Shown in pieces: positions 24,301-36,663 of a stretch of 64,000 nt of DNA. The notes beneath the pieces are model-generated. The model was not told the DNA's origin. It made no database searches and was given only the letters and a program-made list of their open reading frames with translations. The position numbers were made by a program, and so were the translations under genes. Source of the stretch: Erigeron canadensis. Taxonomy: Eukaryota; Streptophyta; Magnoliopsida; Asterales; Asteraceae. Each line of letters starts with the position of its first letter. Within the stretch, counting starts at the first letter, position 1. The stretch lies in the NCBI RefSeq assembly GCF_010389155.1, contig NC_057761.1:374501-438500 (forward strand), read 5' to 3'.

Positions 24301-26844
24301 TTTGATACTAGACTGTATTTTGATTTTCTGTTTTAATGCTAGTGTATGTGCAGCCGTGTAGATTACACAAACTTATAAACAGATGTTAGTTTGGTTAGAT
24401 GCACAATGTCATAGTTAACTCTGCATTCCGACTTTAGATATGATTTGTTTCTTCAGACAGCTATGAACCTTAGCAGTGACATTCTGCTTACCGTCTTGAC
24501 CCCCTAGTAACCTAATATATGTTTTTGTTTAGATGTGTGTAACCTTGAACTTTTTATATGTTAGTTGCATGAATAGATCAGCCATTTTTCCGTTTATTTA
24601 AGTGAAAGTTTTTATTCGGCATCACCAGTGGTCTTATTTAAAAACAAAGCAAATGTCGGGTCTTTCCTTTGCATGATATCCTAACTTGATAAGGGTACGT
24701 AGTAGATTGTGATGTAACATGGATGGTGCATGTACATTATTTTAAAGAACAACCCCTCTCTTCTGCGAATTTTATTTTCTATTAGAAATTTATATGTTTC
24801 AGTATACCCTGATATCTGCTTTACGGTTCCTGGTGAAATTTTAATGTACCCAGTCCCTAAAAAATGCGAAATGGCACTAGCTTGTTAGTGATGCCATGAG
24901 GTACTCAATAGTGACGTGGCTGTCATCACTTAAGTTGTGTCTTTATTGACATTTAGATATTAGAGTTGATAGAATTTATGCAAGAAATATTCAAAATTTG
25001 GAAACATTTGCATTCTTATATTTAATACAATTTGATGGTCTTTCATGTTCTCATAACTTCTTCTTTTTGAATGTTCCCTTCAACAATGATTCTTGACAAT
25101 TTGTTCAACCTTTTTGTTATGATTATTTAGGAAACTTCCTAGGTACAGAAAAGGCTGCAGGTTTAGGGTTGTACAGAATGGGTTTTTGAACTATAACTTA
25201 ATTTTTTTTCCTGTAATCACTCGCAGTCACCTGTTTTTGCTGAGTAACAGTTCAATGCTATACTACCACTCTTTGAAAAGCTTTTTCTGTTTAATTTGGT
25301 TCATCTTATCCAAATTTTAGGTTGACATGGCTGCATTGAGCCAGATGGGAGACCATGATCTTAAAGAGATAGGAATACCTATGGTATGTTTTCATCTCTC
25401 TGGTGTACTCATATTACTTTGTTTAATTCGTATTAAGAATACCTATGTAGAGCTATGCATCCGAATATATAATGTATTATGCTGTTATTGGTAGATACTT
25501 TTACGATCTATAATCAAAGATATACAGGCTGTATAATATATCAGGCTCTTGCCTTATATACATTTAGAATATTATTGGCATTATCCATCCTTATTTACTG
25601 CTGAGTAAGGTATTATCCTTAAATCTTTAACAACTGCACATAATACGAACTCCACATACCGAAATAATGCATTCTTTAAACTCTAGTATTTGATAGGTAA
25701 AAGAAGAAGTGAAACATAGGCTTGATAAATGAAACACTATCAGATAACATATAGATATAATGAAAAAAAGTAAAATAAATAATGGACAATCACCCCCAAA
25801 AGATTGAAAACTTTTTAAAAGAAAGAATCTTGAATTAATAGTTTAGTTTTTCATTGAAAGATATAACATTGATATCTCTCCATGTATCATTAATATGCAT
25901 AGAATTACTCTATACAATTATTGGGAATCAACTAAATATTGTTGAGAAATACGAAAATAATAAAAGAGAACTATTTGATTTCTCATTTACTTTTGAACGA
26001 GAGCAAGTACCCGCGCGTTGCGGCGGTGAGATGGTGGGGTTGATAGGTCATAGAGTGTGATAGCCAAATACCTTAGCCGTAAGGGCTCCGCCCTCGGATT
26101 TAAAAATTCGTCGAAAGTATATCGAATGACATCTCTAATGAAAGAGCATGAAATTTTAAGAACACCCATATAATTTTTATAATTTATCGATGTACGGTTT
26201 TTGAGATAAAAGATTTTGAATAAATTGGAAGAATAAATTATTTATGGGGGAAAGAAAAAAAATGATTGGTTGAGATTTGAGGAGAGAGAAAAGATGTTAG
26301 GTAAATATAAAATTAATATATGGGCATTTTGGGAAAGTAAAAAGGTTGAAACTTAAAATGTAGACAGGGAGATTTGATTTATAATATAGATATAGATATA
26401 GATATAGATAAGGTATTATCCTAAAATCTTTAACATCTGCAAATATTAGGTAACCAAATGCCGAAATAATGCATTTTAATATAATAAAGTATAGTGATAC
26501 CTGATCTTCATGCATGATTTCCTCATTAAGACCACGGTCTCGCATCTTTGACTGAGTAAGTTCCTTTACAACAAGTCAATAACACTGGATACAAGTAATT
26601 CAGTGTGTGTTAATTTGGGGTTATTCCATGGATCTTTAATCGATTGAATGCCTTGTCACTGTCACTGTCAGAATAATCTGAAAAAGGTTAATACTTCAAA
26701 CATGGTTTGAAAGCATGCATCATGTACTATTGGGGTTTTGGTTCACTGTCAGTCATGATCTCCAATTCTCTAACTTTGTTGCAGGGACCTAGGAAAAAGA
26801 TACTTCTTGCACTCCTTGCACGTACCAGGAGGCATGCACGATGA
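21304..26844 (+). CDS. SAM (sterile alpha motif) domain protein with decapeptide repeat array
   Basis: Seven exons: 21304-21390, 21467-21609, 21820-21872, 21966-22936, 24143-24220, 25321-25383 and 26785-26844. All junctions are GT-AG and phases sum to 484 aa. The N-terminus (VTITLGRAGGQVVKRS, then SKRRGSVRDRLG) matches the conserved start of plant SAM proteins of this type. Residues 145-294 are fifteen uninterrupted 10-residue units, consensus roughly RHRVPESRDD. The C-terminal SAM domain (419-479, EHLTVEGFLRSLGLEKYLIS ... MGPRKKILLALLAR) ends five residues before the stop. SAM domains mediate protein or RNA binding; this protein's partners are unknown, and the basic R-rich N-terminus hints at nucleic-acid contact (inference). 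If the donor at 22937 is not used, translation reads on to a stop at 22991-22993, giving a form lacking the SAM domain. Intron 6 carries a Helitron and intron 3 a (TA)n run. Confidence 0.9.
22115..22564 (+). repeat. Coding minisatellite: fifteen 30-bp units
   Basis: The DNA encoding residues 145-294 of the SAM protein repeats every 30 bp with no insertion or deletion. Units 8 and 9 (HRVPESRDDR) are identical in protein; unit 10 differs by one residue. Flanking units diverge progressively, as expected if the newest duplications are central. Confidence 0.85.
25996..26390 (-). mobile_element. Helitron in SAM-gene intron 6 (CGCGG-hairpin, 'gacctatcac' family)
   Basis: On the minus strand it starts A|TCTATATTATAAATC and ends with the hairpin ccgccgcaacgcgcggg followed by 'tacttgctct', a decayed CTAG. 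Interior phrases match the copies at 46817 and 61329. Adjacent 'atagat' units at 26388-26410 may be an expanded target. Confidence 0.62.
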
Positions 26845-27501
26845 GCATACTCGTTCAATAACTAACTTGCTGCATTACTCTTAATATTTTGTGGTACAAA
26901 ATGATACTCTCGTGTATTTTCATCCTAGTTTGTTGTCTTTTTCAAATTTTTGTGAAAATCATGTCAAAATGAACATCTGATTCATTGTCTTAATTGTGCC
27001 AATGGATTTATAATTTTGAATTAGTTAATGGAATCCGTGGTTTAGACATGGCGGGGTTCTTGTTTGGAAAACATCATTCCGGCAAGTTGTGTTACCGTGA
27101 GGACTTAAGGAATTCCTGGATGAAAGGCTGTGGCTCAAGGTATTAACAGCGTACATTTCTCTAAGAATGGAGTTTTTAATTGATGCATTTTCTGTATTAA
27201 AGTTCAAGGTGTTAATTTTGATGATGTTATATACTTTCTATCGAGTCCAGTGATATTAAAAAATGTAGCTTTCTAATATCGTGCTGGTTAAGTGTTGGTG
27301 GTTCCAATTAGAAAGCATTTATCCGATTATTTATTTATTTTTATTTTTTTGAGACGTTTCAACTAAAGGTCCACAAATGGACCTACTCAAAGACCTATTT
27401 TGGTACTCGAAAGTGTTGGCTTTGCCGTTGAGTGGTTGTCATACGCCAGTTACCAATTGTTATTCCTCTTGTTTTACTACCTTGTGGAGTAATAAATATT
27501 A
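26845..27501. other. 3' flank of the SAM gene
   Basis: Probably the 3' UTR in its first few hundred bases; no clear polyadenylation signal was assigned. Nothing else seen. Confidence 0.4.
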
Positions 27502-27781
27502 CGATGCGTTTGTTTTATAAAATGTTTTTGGAAGGAATTGATTCTTTTAAAGGAATTGGAATTTGAAAGAATGAAATTTGACAGAATGTATTTGATTTTT
27601 TGATAATTTAAATGATGGAAGGAATGAAATTTCTTTTTCCATCCCAATGAATAGAGATTCTATCAAATGATAAAATGTTTACATTTCTACAGAATGAGAT
27701 TCCTTCTTATTTGAATAACCAAACACATTAAGGAATGAAATTCAATTTAAAATTTATCAAATTCTTGAAACAAACTCGATC
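27502..27781. mobile_element. Tourist-like MITE, 280 bp (TTA duplication)
   Basis: Left cgatgcgtttgttttata and right cttgaaacaaactcgatc are imperfect inverted ends. TTA flanks both sides (27499-27501 and 27782-27784). The interior 'ggaaggaattgattc ... gagattccttc' is shared with 46240-46531. Confidence 0.65.
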
Positions 27782-27784
27782 TTA

Positions 27785-28898
27785 GGGGTTGATATGCATT
27801 ATTAATGTTTGTTTGGTTTTACAAACCATGTCTTGTTTTGGTCTTGGTTGTAACACTAAGAAATTCGCATATTTTGACCAATTTATAAATAGTAAAGTGA
27901 TGGACCGTGGACGTGCCAATCTCTTGTTTCTCTAATATTGAAACTCTGAAAGAGAACACGGGGTATGAAAATAGGTAATTTTTTTAACTAAGAATTAATT
28001 AATATTGTAAAAAGCTGCTTTACATCATGACTTGCTTTCTTTACCTTGCTTTAAACTCAAAGTTGTGACGTCGGGGATTGGTTCCTTAACGATCATATGT
28101 ATTTTACCATGCTCTTATTATTTGTGTCGTCGATAGCAAGATTGACATCTTATTCGTGACCCTTTTAACTACAGCATAAATGTATGTACTGTATTAGGTA
28201 TTAATTTTACATTTTTTATATCTTAGAAGGCTAATTATGTAAGAGGTATTAACGTTATTGATTTCAAAATACTCCATTTATAGCTCATTATATCAATTAA
28301 AAATGAAATTGAAAATTTCCTCAATTTTTTCTTTGAATTACATTGCTATCATAGCAGGTTTCGAAGTGAATTAAAATAGACATTGGGTTATCATTTAATA
28401 ATTATACAAAGAATTGAATATCATCAAAGTATTCTAGAAACTTGTTTACGTGATTAATCTATTTTAAGGTTTATTAATTCTCAGAGTGGTTCGCTCACGT
28501 TATTTATAGTCGTTTTCTATTTCACAATTTGGTCCAAATTGTATGCTAATCAAATTTGATAATCATACTTTTAGTGCCATTGGATACGACTTAGCTTGAG
28601 AATAACGTTATTTGATTTAATATTACAATAACAGAAAATGTTTAAACTGGGCAATTTTTTACATTTGATGGGAAATGATATACTTTTCTAAAGAATAACC
28701 TAAAATTCAATTTAAAATCATACGACAATGTATGTGGTAATGTGGATTTCATTATATATCTTTCATAATTTTATTTTTTAATTTTTCTAACATGTTATCA
28801 TCTTGTAATTAGAAAATTTTCTATACTATCTATTAGGATCCACTCATGTTCCTTTAAGCTCGAGATATAAATCATTAGATTAAAGTTAAGGATCAAAT
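27785..28898. other. Intergenic, no feature recognised
   Basis: AT-rich, no supported open frame or repeat. Confidence 0.35.
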
Positions 28899-29314
28899 TG
28901 TTGGAACCACGTTAATGTGACCGTCACTGATCATCTATTATTACTGATATGATAATTGACGATAACTGAAATCTCTATGTCTAGTAAATATATAATGGGC
29001 TTATTTACTCTTAGAAACGTAGTATAGGGTTTCCCATTAGATGATTGGAACTATGAGGACTAATGTTACACACATTAAACACCAAAAGGGTTGAATGTGT
29101 AAATACTCTCCTTATAAATAGAGAGTCATTAACCATAAGTTAAGGTTAATCTCAACACATATTAAACCCTAAATTTCGTGTGTGTACGCATTCCTCTAAA
29201 TTTCGTGCATAATGTTCCAGCCGAATTACTCATCCTATTATTACTCAATCATCTTGTTATGGGAACCCAAAATCAATAACAATTATGCTTTATGCTCTTA
29301 CAGGTTCCACAGGA
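28899..29314 (+). mobile_element. Possible small LTR/TRIM-like remnant
   Basis: It begins tgttggaacc and ends ggttccaca, giving a TG...CA frame with an inverted 9-bp end. It contains a promoter-like ccttataaatagag near 29110 and the leader-like phrase 'aaaccctaaatttcgtg'. No 5-bp target duplication and no primer-binding site were found. Confidence 0.35.
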
Positions 29315-29750
29315 TGATTGGAGATGTTTTATCACTCGAATTGAATCATGTTTATTCCAACACACAACTTCAATAGTTATTTTTAAGTGACCTTTGATAT
29401 TAATTATCATAATTTATGTTGGATACTTATCTTATAATCAAACATCGATCATGAGTTGAATTCATGTTTTGCAACTGATTTGTTTGGCATTTCGGTTTGA
29501 ACCATTTTTTAAATAAACAATTGACAATTTATAAGAGATGTTAAACCCTGTTAGTATATCTAGTCTCCCTATCTCTAGTATATATCAATATAAAAGATTA
29601 TCTTATTAAGTTATAATTATAATTATTATATTATTGGAAGCAAATTAAGCTAGATCAGCGGATAGATTCATTTGATGTTATACCCTATACAATCCTTAAA
29701 TTTTAAAGGTATTTTTATTATAACTTTATTAATTTATTTACCTTAAATTT
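29315..29750. other. Intergenic, no feature recognised
   Basis: AT-rich, nothing supportable. Confidence 0.3.
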
Positions 29751-30052
29751 AAGGGTTTAGTATCTAGGGGTGTAAGTAACTTTTACACTTTTTCTATTGT
29801 GTGAATGTAACTTTCATTTGGTTCATTGTATGTAACTAACCCGTTAAATTGAACGATTAATGTAAAAGTGTATACGTGGCACACCATATGAGCTGCCACG
29901 TAAAAGTTTTTGATTGGTCAACGTTAAATATTTACATTAATCGTTCAAATTTAACGGGTTAATTGCATACAATGAACCACATGAAAGTTACATTCATATA
30001 ATAAGAAAACTATAAAAGTTACTTATACTTCGAGATACTTAACCCATTAGAT
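29751..30052. mobile_element. Fold-back MITE with arms of about 110 bp
   Basis: The left arm 'gggtttagtatctaggggtg...aacgattaatgtaaa' pairs with the right arm 'tttacattaatcgttcaaat...agatacttaaccc'. The unpaired centre is about 65 bp ('gtgtatacgtggcacaccat...'). The phrase 'ggttcattgtatg' and its complement are well kept. No clear target duplication. Confidence 0.65.
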
Positions 30053-30829
30053 AACAGGGGATCAATGTATATTGGGTTGGGTCTTATAATTCTTCGTTTT
30101 CCACATTTCGTATTAATACTCGTTTATTGGGCCTTTTTGTTGAAAGCAAGCATCGATCCTAAACATAGAGAAATATCACTTACTCTTACCACAGTAATAA
30201 TTAGTGTTAGCAAGTTAACCCCACCCACATGTGATCAGAAGATCATCGGTTAATTTTCTTAAAAGACACGTAATGAAATTAGAGATGTTCTAAAATATGA
30301 TATAAAATGTTTTATCTAAATAATAATAAAAGATAATTAAGATATCAGATTATTAGTTAACCCACTTGTAAGGATAATGAAATATGCCTACGAATGATGA
30401 CACTATACCTACTTTGGAATTTTTCCTTTTAAGCAATCAACAAAGTTTATATTTGTTTTTTAAGAAGTGGGAATTGAATTTAGTGATCTAATGAGAGGCT
30501 ATTTGAGTTGTAGATTTTTCTAGTATGAGACAACGGAATAAAAACAAAATGTTATAATATAATAATGGAATTTATAATAATGAAAACATGTCCATAAAGC
30601 TCGTAAATCAATTTTGTAGGTCCCGTATTATAACATTTGTCTAATCCAAGTTTTAGCTTGTCTATTTTATTATTGAGATATACCAAAGTCATGACTTTGA
30701 TCCACCTTAAATTTATGCTTTTAGAGTATTGATAGAGGTGGTTTGCTTGGTCCAAGAAGATATGCCTAGATCTCAATGAAGACCCTTGCTACCATATTAT
30801 ATCATATTCAAATTTATTATTTTTTTTAA
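30053..30829. other. Intergenic, no gene seen
   Basis: Two short open frames (30065-30253 plus and 30552-30776 minus) have no recognisable domain and AT-rich composition. Confidence 0.35.
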
Positions 30830-30842
30830 AGGTGAATTTTGT

Positions 30843-31152
30843 TGAAATTTCGTGTCGCGATTTGACAATGGGAGGTCTAATATACGTTGTCTTAATCGGG
30901 TCCGCGCTAGATGGCTCCCTCGAAGTAGAGCTGTCTATTTCAAATACCCGATGAGGGGAAACCGCCTACTAATCCGCCCGAAGGCAAGACGATTAATAGG
31001 GGTAAACATTGCTCTCTCGGACTTGAACCTGAGTATACTCAAGCCAAGCCCTCATAAAGGGAGTTAATTCCTATGACCTTACCAAGGCTTGAACCCAAGA
31101 CTCCATGCAAAGAGGATGGTGTTACAACCATTGCGCAAAAGCTCAAAGTGAC
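30843..31152 (-). mobile_element. tRNA-derived SINE, minus strand, older copy
   Basis: Read on the minus strand, it opens with a box A-like 'agcttttgcgcaatggttg' and a box B-like 'gggttcaagcc', continues through 'ccctttatgagggcttggc', and ends 'caaatcgcgacacgaaattt'. It is the same family as 31266-31470 but longer, with an extra segment around 30950-31030. Confidence 0.65.
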
Positions 31153-31265
31153 CGGAACTGATAGTCCAATAAAATAATTTTTCCTTTTAGTTTAAAACCC
31201 CTACAATCATAGCTGCTCGATAATTTGTAAGAAATCTATTTAATACAGTACTATTTTGTAATCTT

Positions 31266-31470
31266 CGTGTCGCGATTCGATAACGGGAGGTCTAACATAC
31301 GTTCTCTAAACCGGGTCCGTGCTAGAGAGCTCCTTTAAAGTGGAAATGCCCATTATACCCAAGCCAAACCCTCATAAAGGGACTTAATTTTTATGTTCTT
31401 CCCAAAGTTTGAACTTAAGACCTCATGCAAGGAAGAATGGTCATACAACCATTGAGCTAAAGCTCAAAGA
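31266..31470 (-). mobile_element. tRNA-derived SINE, minus strand, with 14-bp duplication
   Basis: Same head (agctttagctcaatggttg) and tail (tcgcgacacg) as the previous copy. Perfect 14-bp direct repeats TATTTTGTAATCTT flank it at 31252-31265 and 31471-31484. A long duplication of this kind is the mark of LINE-assisted retroposition. It lacks about 100 bp present in the neighbour. Confidence 0.85.
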
Positions 31471-31484
31471 TATTTTGTAATCTT

Positions 31485-32778
31485 ATTTCATCATGTATTT
31501 ATACTTGTAAACCTTAGTTGTTGTTAATATAATTTTTTGTCTTAAAGAAAAATAAAATAATGATAAGTAATATCCATAATAATTAAATATACTTGATAAA
31601 AGTATGTCTATTGAACTAAAAAAAATCAATTTCACCTAGGGGATTTTAGAATATAAGATTAAATACAACTTTCATGTGGTTTATCAAAAGAATTTTTATC
31701 TCTCCGTTAATTTTTTAGTTTTTATTATTCATGTCGTCTGACTTTCATTAAAAATCTTTCGTCTATGTCATTAAGTCCCCAAGTGAGAGGCATTTTTTTT
31801 TACCCACTTGCCACCGTTGTTTATCTTTTCCATTGTTCTTCAAACCTCATTCTTTGTTTCTCTCTTTAGTTCAAATCCAAATCCAAACCATAAATACAAC
31901 ATAATAAAAAATTACATGTCATAAACAAAATTTAATCTGGAGGAATAAAGAGATATAATTGGTTAAAAGTTGGATCAATTATCTTTTAATATATAATAAT
32001 GGGAAAATGATCCGTACTGCAAACTTTACCTAAGCTTAGGTACTGTCACATTAAAAAAAGTTACATATTAAACCTTTGAATTTAATAAACATACATAACC
32101 CCCTGAATTTTACATAAACTCCCCCTGAATTTTACATAATCACCCGCTACTTTACCTAAGATAGGTACTGTATGTTTTACCTAACTTTTCCCCTTGTAAT
32201 AAAAAAGATAATAATGTTTGACGGAACACAATTTTTGAGTTTTATCTTTCCTATGTTTTAATTTATTTGAATATATTTAAAATATAAAAGATAAACTATC
32301 TACATAATTATAATGACATACACAGAAACATTATTATGTTATAAAATGAAGTCAATAACTTTCATTACATTAAAAAATGTTAGATATCATTTTAGGGGCT
32401 GTAATAAATATGTATAAATATTTATAATTTCTGCTCAAAAAGCATACCTCTAAATTTTATTATAAATATAAATATTTTATTCATCTTAATTACTTCCCTT
32501 AAAATTATACGGTATCATATAAGGGGGAAAAACAATTTGTCAATAACAAATAAAGGTGTTTTCTTTAACTCATAAGATGATATCAATAGAGATAACAAAA
32601 AATTTTATGTAATATAATAATAACAATAAAAAAGAATTTTCTTTAGCAAGTGTATATTGGAATGCTTTAATCACCATGCATCTACTTCACTTCATACTAT
32701 TCCTACTTGGCAACAACTACTCCATCACACACACTTTTCTTTTATATATATATATATATATATATTAATATAATAAAA

Positions 32779-32816
<38 letters not shown>

Positions 32817-33032
32817 AAGGAATCACCTAAAGATGGAAAACTTAGGTTTATATTTATGGCATTTTTAGATAATTATGTGCAGATGGTGAAGATAATTACA
32901 AAATAACTTAATATTTTTAGAGTGATGACTAATCAAGAATCTAGACCCTTCAAACATTGTATATGAACATAATCTTCATATATCATCCTGTGGATGATGG
33001 GACTCATCACCACCTATTTATTTTAGTGCATG

Positions 33033-33084
<52 letters not shown>

Positions 33085-34380
33085 AGATTCTAATTTATAT
33101 TAAATGCAGGTTAGCTTAAAAAAATGATATATTATTAATTCAATATTCCCAGGTATTTATGTATATACATAAGTTATCAAACAAAAGTTATCTATATCCA
33201 TATCATACATGTTCACTTATGTTTTAATTTATATAAAACAGATGTCTATGTAATATAGCGGTGATGGTGATCATGGCAACGACTATGTGACGGCGACGGG
33301 GGCGACTAGTGATGGTGGTTGTGATAATGAGTAATGTAGGTTATTGATTTTAAAAAGGTAATATAGTTACTTTATAAGTTGAATGATAGATCTTGTAAAT
33401 AAATCATAAATCTATTTTAATATATCAAGTTGAGAGGTTTAATATGTCTCATAAGGGATTATAATAAATGAATTAAATAAATTGTATAAACATTCTATGT
33501 AGGAAAGTGAATTTTAGGTAATTTGAGATTTAATTAAGCTTAATAATATCTAGAAATACTTTTTAGTTATATAATTATATTTTTAGAGGTTTTCAGCCAC
33601 TTAGCTCTTTTCTTTTTTCGAAATTAAAGTTAAATTTAGTAAATTATGGAAAGATTTTTTATATAAAATTTAGATTACCCGTCCGATGGACGATAACATC
33701 ATAAATATAAAGTAATTACTAATTACTTCTAATTGTTTTTTATGAAATGATAAAATATATATCTAATTTTAACATTGTAAATTGCCATTATCATTAACAT
33801 ACATTGAAAAATGAATTTGAAACCAACTTTTTATTTTATCAATAAAAACATAAATACAATAAATACAAAACAGAAACAATAAAAAAAAAATTAAAAAGTT
33901 CGAAACAAAGTAAATAAACTCATTATAAAACCAAACTTAAACTTAAAACTTAGAATGGAATACAGTCTATACAAAATAAAAAATGAAATAGAATAGATAA
34001 TAAAATCAAAATATATAATATAACTAAAAGAGGAGATTGGGGGTACATTTGGCACCCCTAATCCCCTACTTTAGCCTAATATTCTCTCTTTATTAATTCT
34101 CTATTTTTTCTAATATTTATTTAATAAAAAATGACCGATCTTTAATAAAAAAATCTTATAAAAAAATCTTTATTATTATTTTCTATATATATATATATAT
34201 ATATTCTCAACCCTCACATATTCTAAACCCTAAGAAAAAACCTACGGCTAGAAAAAATACTATGATCGACTGCCAAAAATATTTTTTTATTTATATACTT
34301 TGTTCATATTTATTCATTATTATTATTATTATTATTTAATATTAAATTCTTATATTATTGTTATTATTATCTCTTTTAAT
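31485..34380. other. Intergenic, AT-rich; several (TA)n runs
   Basis: (TA)n runs lie at about 32742-32765, 32784-32813 and 33034-33080. 32030-32190 contains 'tttacctaagcttaggtact / ctttacctaagataggtact' palindromic words that also occur near 47346-47390. 33270-33330 has GGTGAT/GGCGACG-rich sequence. 'acccgtccgatggacg' at about 33677 is hairpin-like. No gene recognised. Confidence 0.4.
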
Positions 34381-34866
34381 ATTTATATGGAGTTAATTTT
34401 CATATGTTTCTTCTTTAACTTTCATATTGATTAAGTTGTGATATTAGTAATACACTTTTTGTTTCCCTTTTTATTTAACCAAAGTTGAAAAAAAAGGGTA
34501 AACTAGAATCAATACTTACATGGAGTTAATTTTCATATGTTTTTTCTTTAGCTTTCGTATTGATTAAGTTGTGATATTGGTCATACACTTTTTTTTTTCT
34601 CTTTTTGTTTAACTAATATTGGAAAAAAAAGGATAAACTCGAATCAATATTTATATGGAGTTAATTTTCATATTTTTCTTCTTTAGCTTTCGTATTGATT
34701 AAGTTGTGATATTGGTCATACACTTTTTGTTACTCTTTTTATTTAACTAAAATTGGAAAAAAATGAGTAAACTCGAATCAATATTTATATGGAGTTAATT
34801 TTCATATTTTTCTTCTTTAGCTTTCGTATTCATTAAGTTGTGATATTGGTCATACACCTTTTGTTT
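34381..34866. repeat. Tandem array, about 134-bp period, 3.6 copies
   Basis: Units begin 'atatggagttaattttcat' near 34383, 34516, 34650 and 34784. Each then carries 'cttctttaactttcatattg', 'attaagttgtgatattggtc', 'atacactttt' and 'taaactcgaatcaatattta'. Copies differ by a few percent and small T-tract indels; the fourth is partial. A short (ATT)n lies just before it. Confidence 0.85.
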
Positions 34867-35225
34867 CACAATTATTATAAGATTTATTATATATCTTGAA
34901 ACTACCCGTCCAACGAATGAGTCTGAGCACTAATAATATATATGCAAAAGAATATAGAGATTATCATGAAAAAAAAACTCCAAATGAAAATGAAATATAT
35001 TTGCTTTGCAGGCCAAATTATATAACGTCAATTGCCATTGATCAAAGAAAGAATTAATAGGGAAATGGGAGTTAGCAAATATATATAGATAAAATAATTT
35101 TATAGAAAATAATACGATATATATAAATGACATTTAAAATTTCCAAATTTGATGCCTTTATTAAGGTAAGCTAAATTACTAATTTTAAATTCAAAATTTT
35201 TTTAATAGATTTTCGATTAATATGT
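34867..35225. other. Spacer, no gene seen
   Basis: 'actacccgtccaacga' near 34901 echoes 'attacccgtccgatgga' at 33674. These may be two decayed termini of one Helitron-like family. Nothing else assigned. Confidence 0.3.
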
Positions 35226-36353
35226 AGGGTATGTTTGACACAAAATCTTGGAGTTGGGGCTGTGGTCAGGGGCTTGGAGATGAAGTTTAGATTTGGATCT
35301 AGAAGCTAGGGCTTCTATTTCAAGCCTTCTTCTACCAGCTTTTATTTTAAAGAACTTTCAGGAGATTTTAATAGTTTTTTGGGGATGGGGCTTTTGATTT
35401 AACTAATAACTATAAGGCTATAAATATAAAATTACATATTTTTATCCTTTATTTTCCTTTTCTTTTCACTCAAGAATACATTTAAATTCATTTATTCACT
35501 TTCCTTTACTTTAAATGATAAAACTCAAGAATGCATTTTGATAATATTACTTTTTATCCTTTTTTCACCTAACCAATCTTTTCATCTCTTTTCTTTTAAT
35601 AAAAACTCAAGAATATAGTAAGTTCACCATGCATTACTCTCTAGTTAATAGAGAGTAGATTTAATTACAAAATTGGTCCCTATGGTTTGTACATTTTAGT
35701 AATAAAGGTCTCTTTTCAAGTATCATTACATTGAGGGTTCTTATTTTAAAAATGTTTTTTTGGAAGATTGATCCTTTTCTAATAGTACCATTAGCGGGTG
35801 TCGTCAAGTTTGCACATGACCATCACTTGCAGGGGCAATATCGTCATTTCACACAACACATAAGGGACCCATAATGCTAGTAAACTCGAAAAAGGACCTC
35901 CATTGATAAAATGAACAAACCACGTGGGCCAATTTAACAATTAACTCTTGATAATATATATCATTATTTATCTAGTTTTTTCATTTTATATATACTACAA
36001 TATTATTAACCTAATTACTTATTAACCAATAAAAAAACTTAATAAATTTTTATATTTAATTTTTTATGAGTCATAATTAAAATAGTTTATTAGAAAATAT
36101 GGACTCAAAAAATATAATTAATTATTAGTTATATTAATAATTATAGAAAATTTCTAATTAATTTATACTTTTTTTAATCAATCACTAAATTATATATTTT
36201 AACTTTTCCATATAAAAAAAAATCGTGCAACATATTTAATTTAAAATAGAAAGCTTAAGCTCCTGAATAGCTCTCGAAAAGCTTGTGCCAACTGCCAAAC
36301 ATAGCCTAAAAGCCACAACTTACCGCTACAACTACTTTTGTCAAACATACCTT
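35226..36353. mobile_element. TIR element of about 1.1 kb, class uncertain (hAT-like?)
   Basis: Left agggtatgtttgacac and right ttgtcaaacataccttt are inverted. Possible imperfect flanking repeats 'ttaatatg' and 'ttaatcat' suggest an 8-bp duplication, but this is weak. It contains a nested MITE at 35661-35945. The left part resembles 13260-13460. Confidence 0.5.
35661..35945. mobile_element. Nested MITE with about 50-bp imperfect TIRs
   Basis: Left 'ttaattacaaaattggtccc' pairs with right 'gggccaatttaacaattaa'; inner 'atggtttgtacattttagta' pairs with 'gataaaatgaacaaacca'. This 'tggtccctatggtttg' end type is common in plant MULE-related MITEs. Confidence 0.6.
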
Positions 36354-36663
36354 TAATCATTCAGTCCGATGTTTTAACTTGTCCGGCTCAAATGATGCAG
36401 AAGGTATGAAAGTGCTGCTTATAGATGATGGTGGATAATGAAGATGGGGTTTATCAACAGCTTTTGAGTCAGTCAGTAAGTGAGTGAGTTGCGAACACTT
36501 GCTAACTGATCTTGGTATCTCGTTATGTCTCTCCAACGAGTTGTTGATTTCCAATTCATCAGGTCATGTTGTCTCTTCAAATTCAATTCGAATCACTTGA
36601 ATCTGATTTGTTGGATACTTAAATTGGATATCAGCTTCCCACTAAATACTTGTAAACATTTTT

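Noticed and set aside
28899..29314. Complete Ty1-copia solo LTR
   Set aside because: No 5-bp duplication and no primer-binding site; kept only as a low-confidence remnant.
32742..33080. (TA)n runs as possible members of the (TA)n-embedded MITE family
   Set aside because: The 'aagtgagtatg' TIR is absent, so they are plain microsatellites here.
36357..36554. 65-aa minus-strand frame with a leucine-rich look (SKCSQLTHLL)
   Set aside because: No recognisable domain, no splice-linked neighbour exon and no supported promoter. I could not place it in a family.
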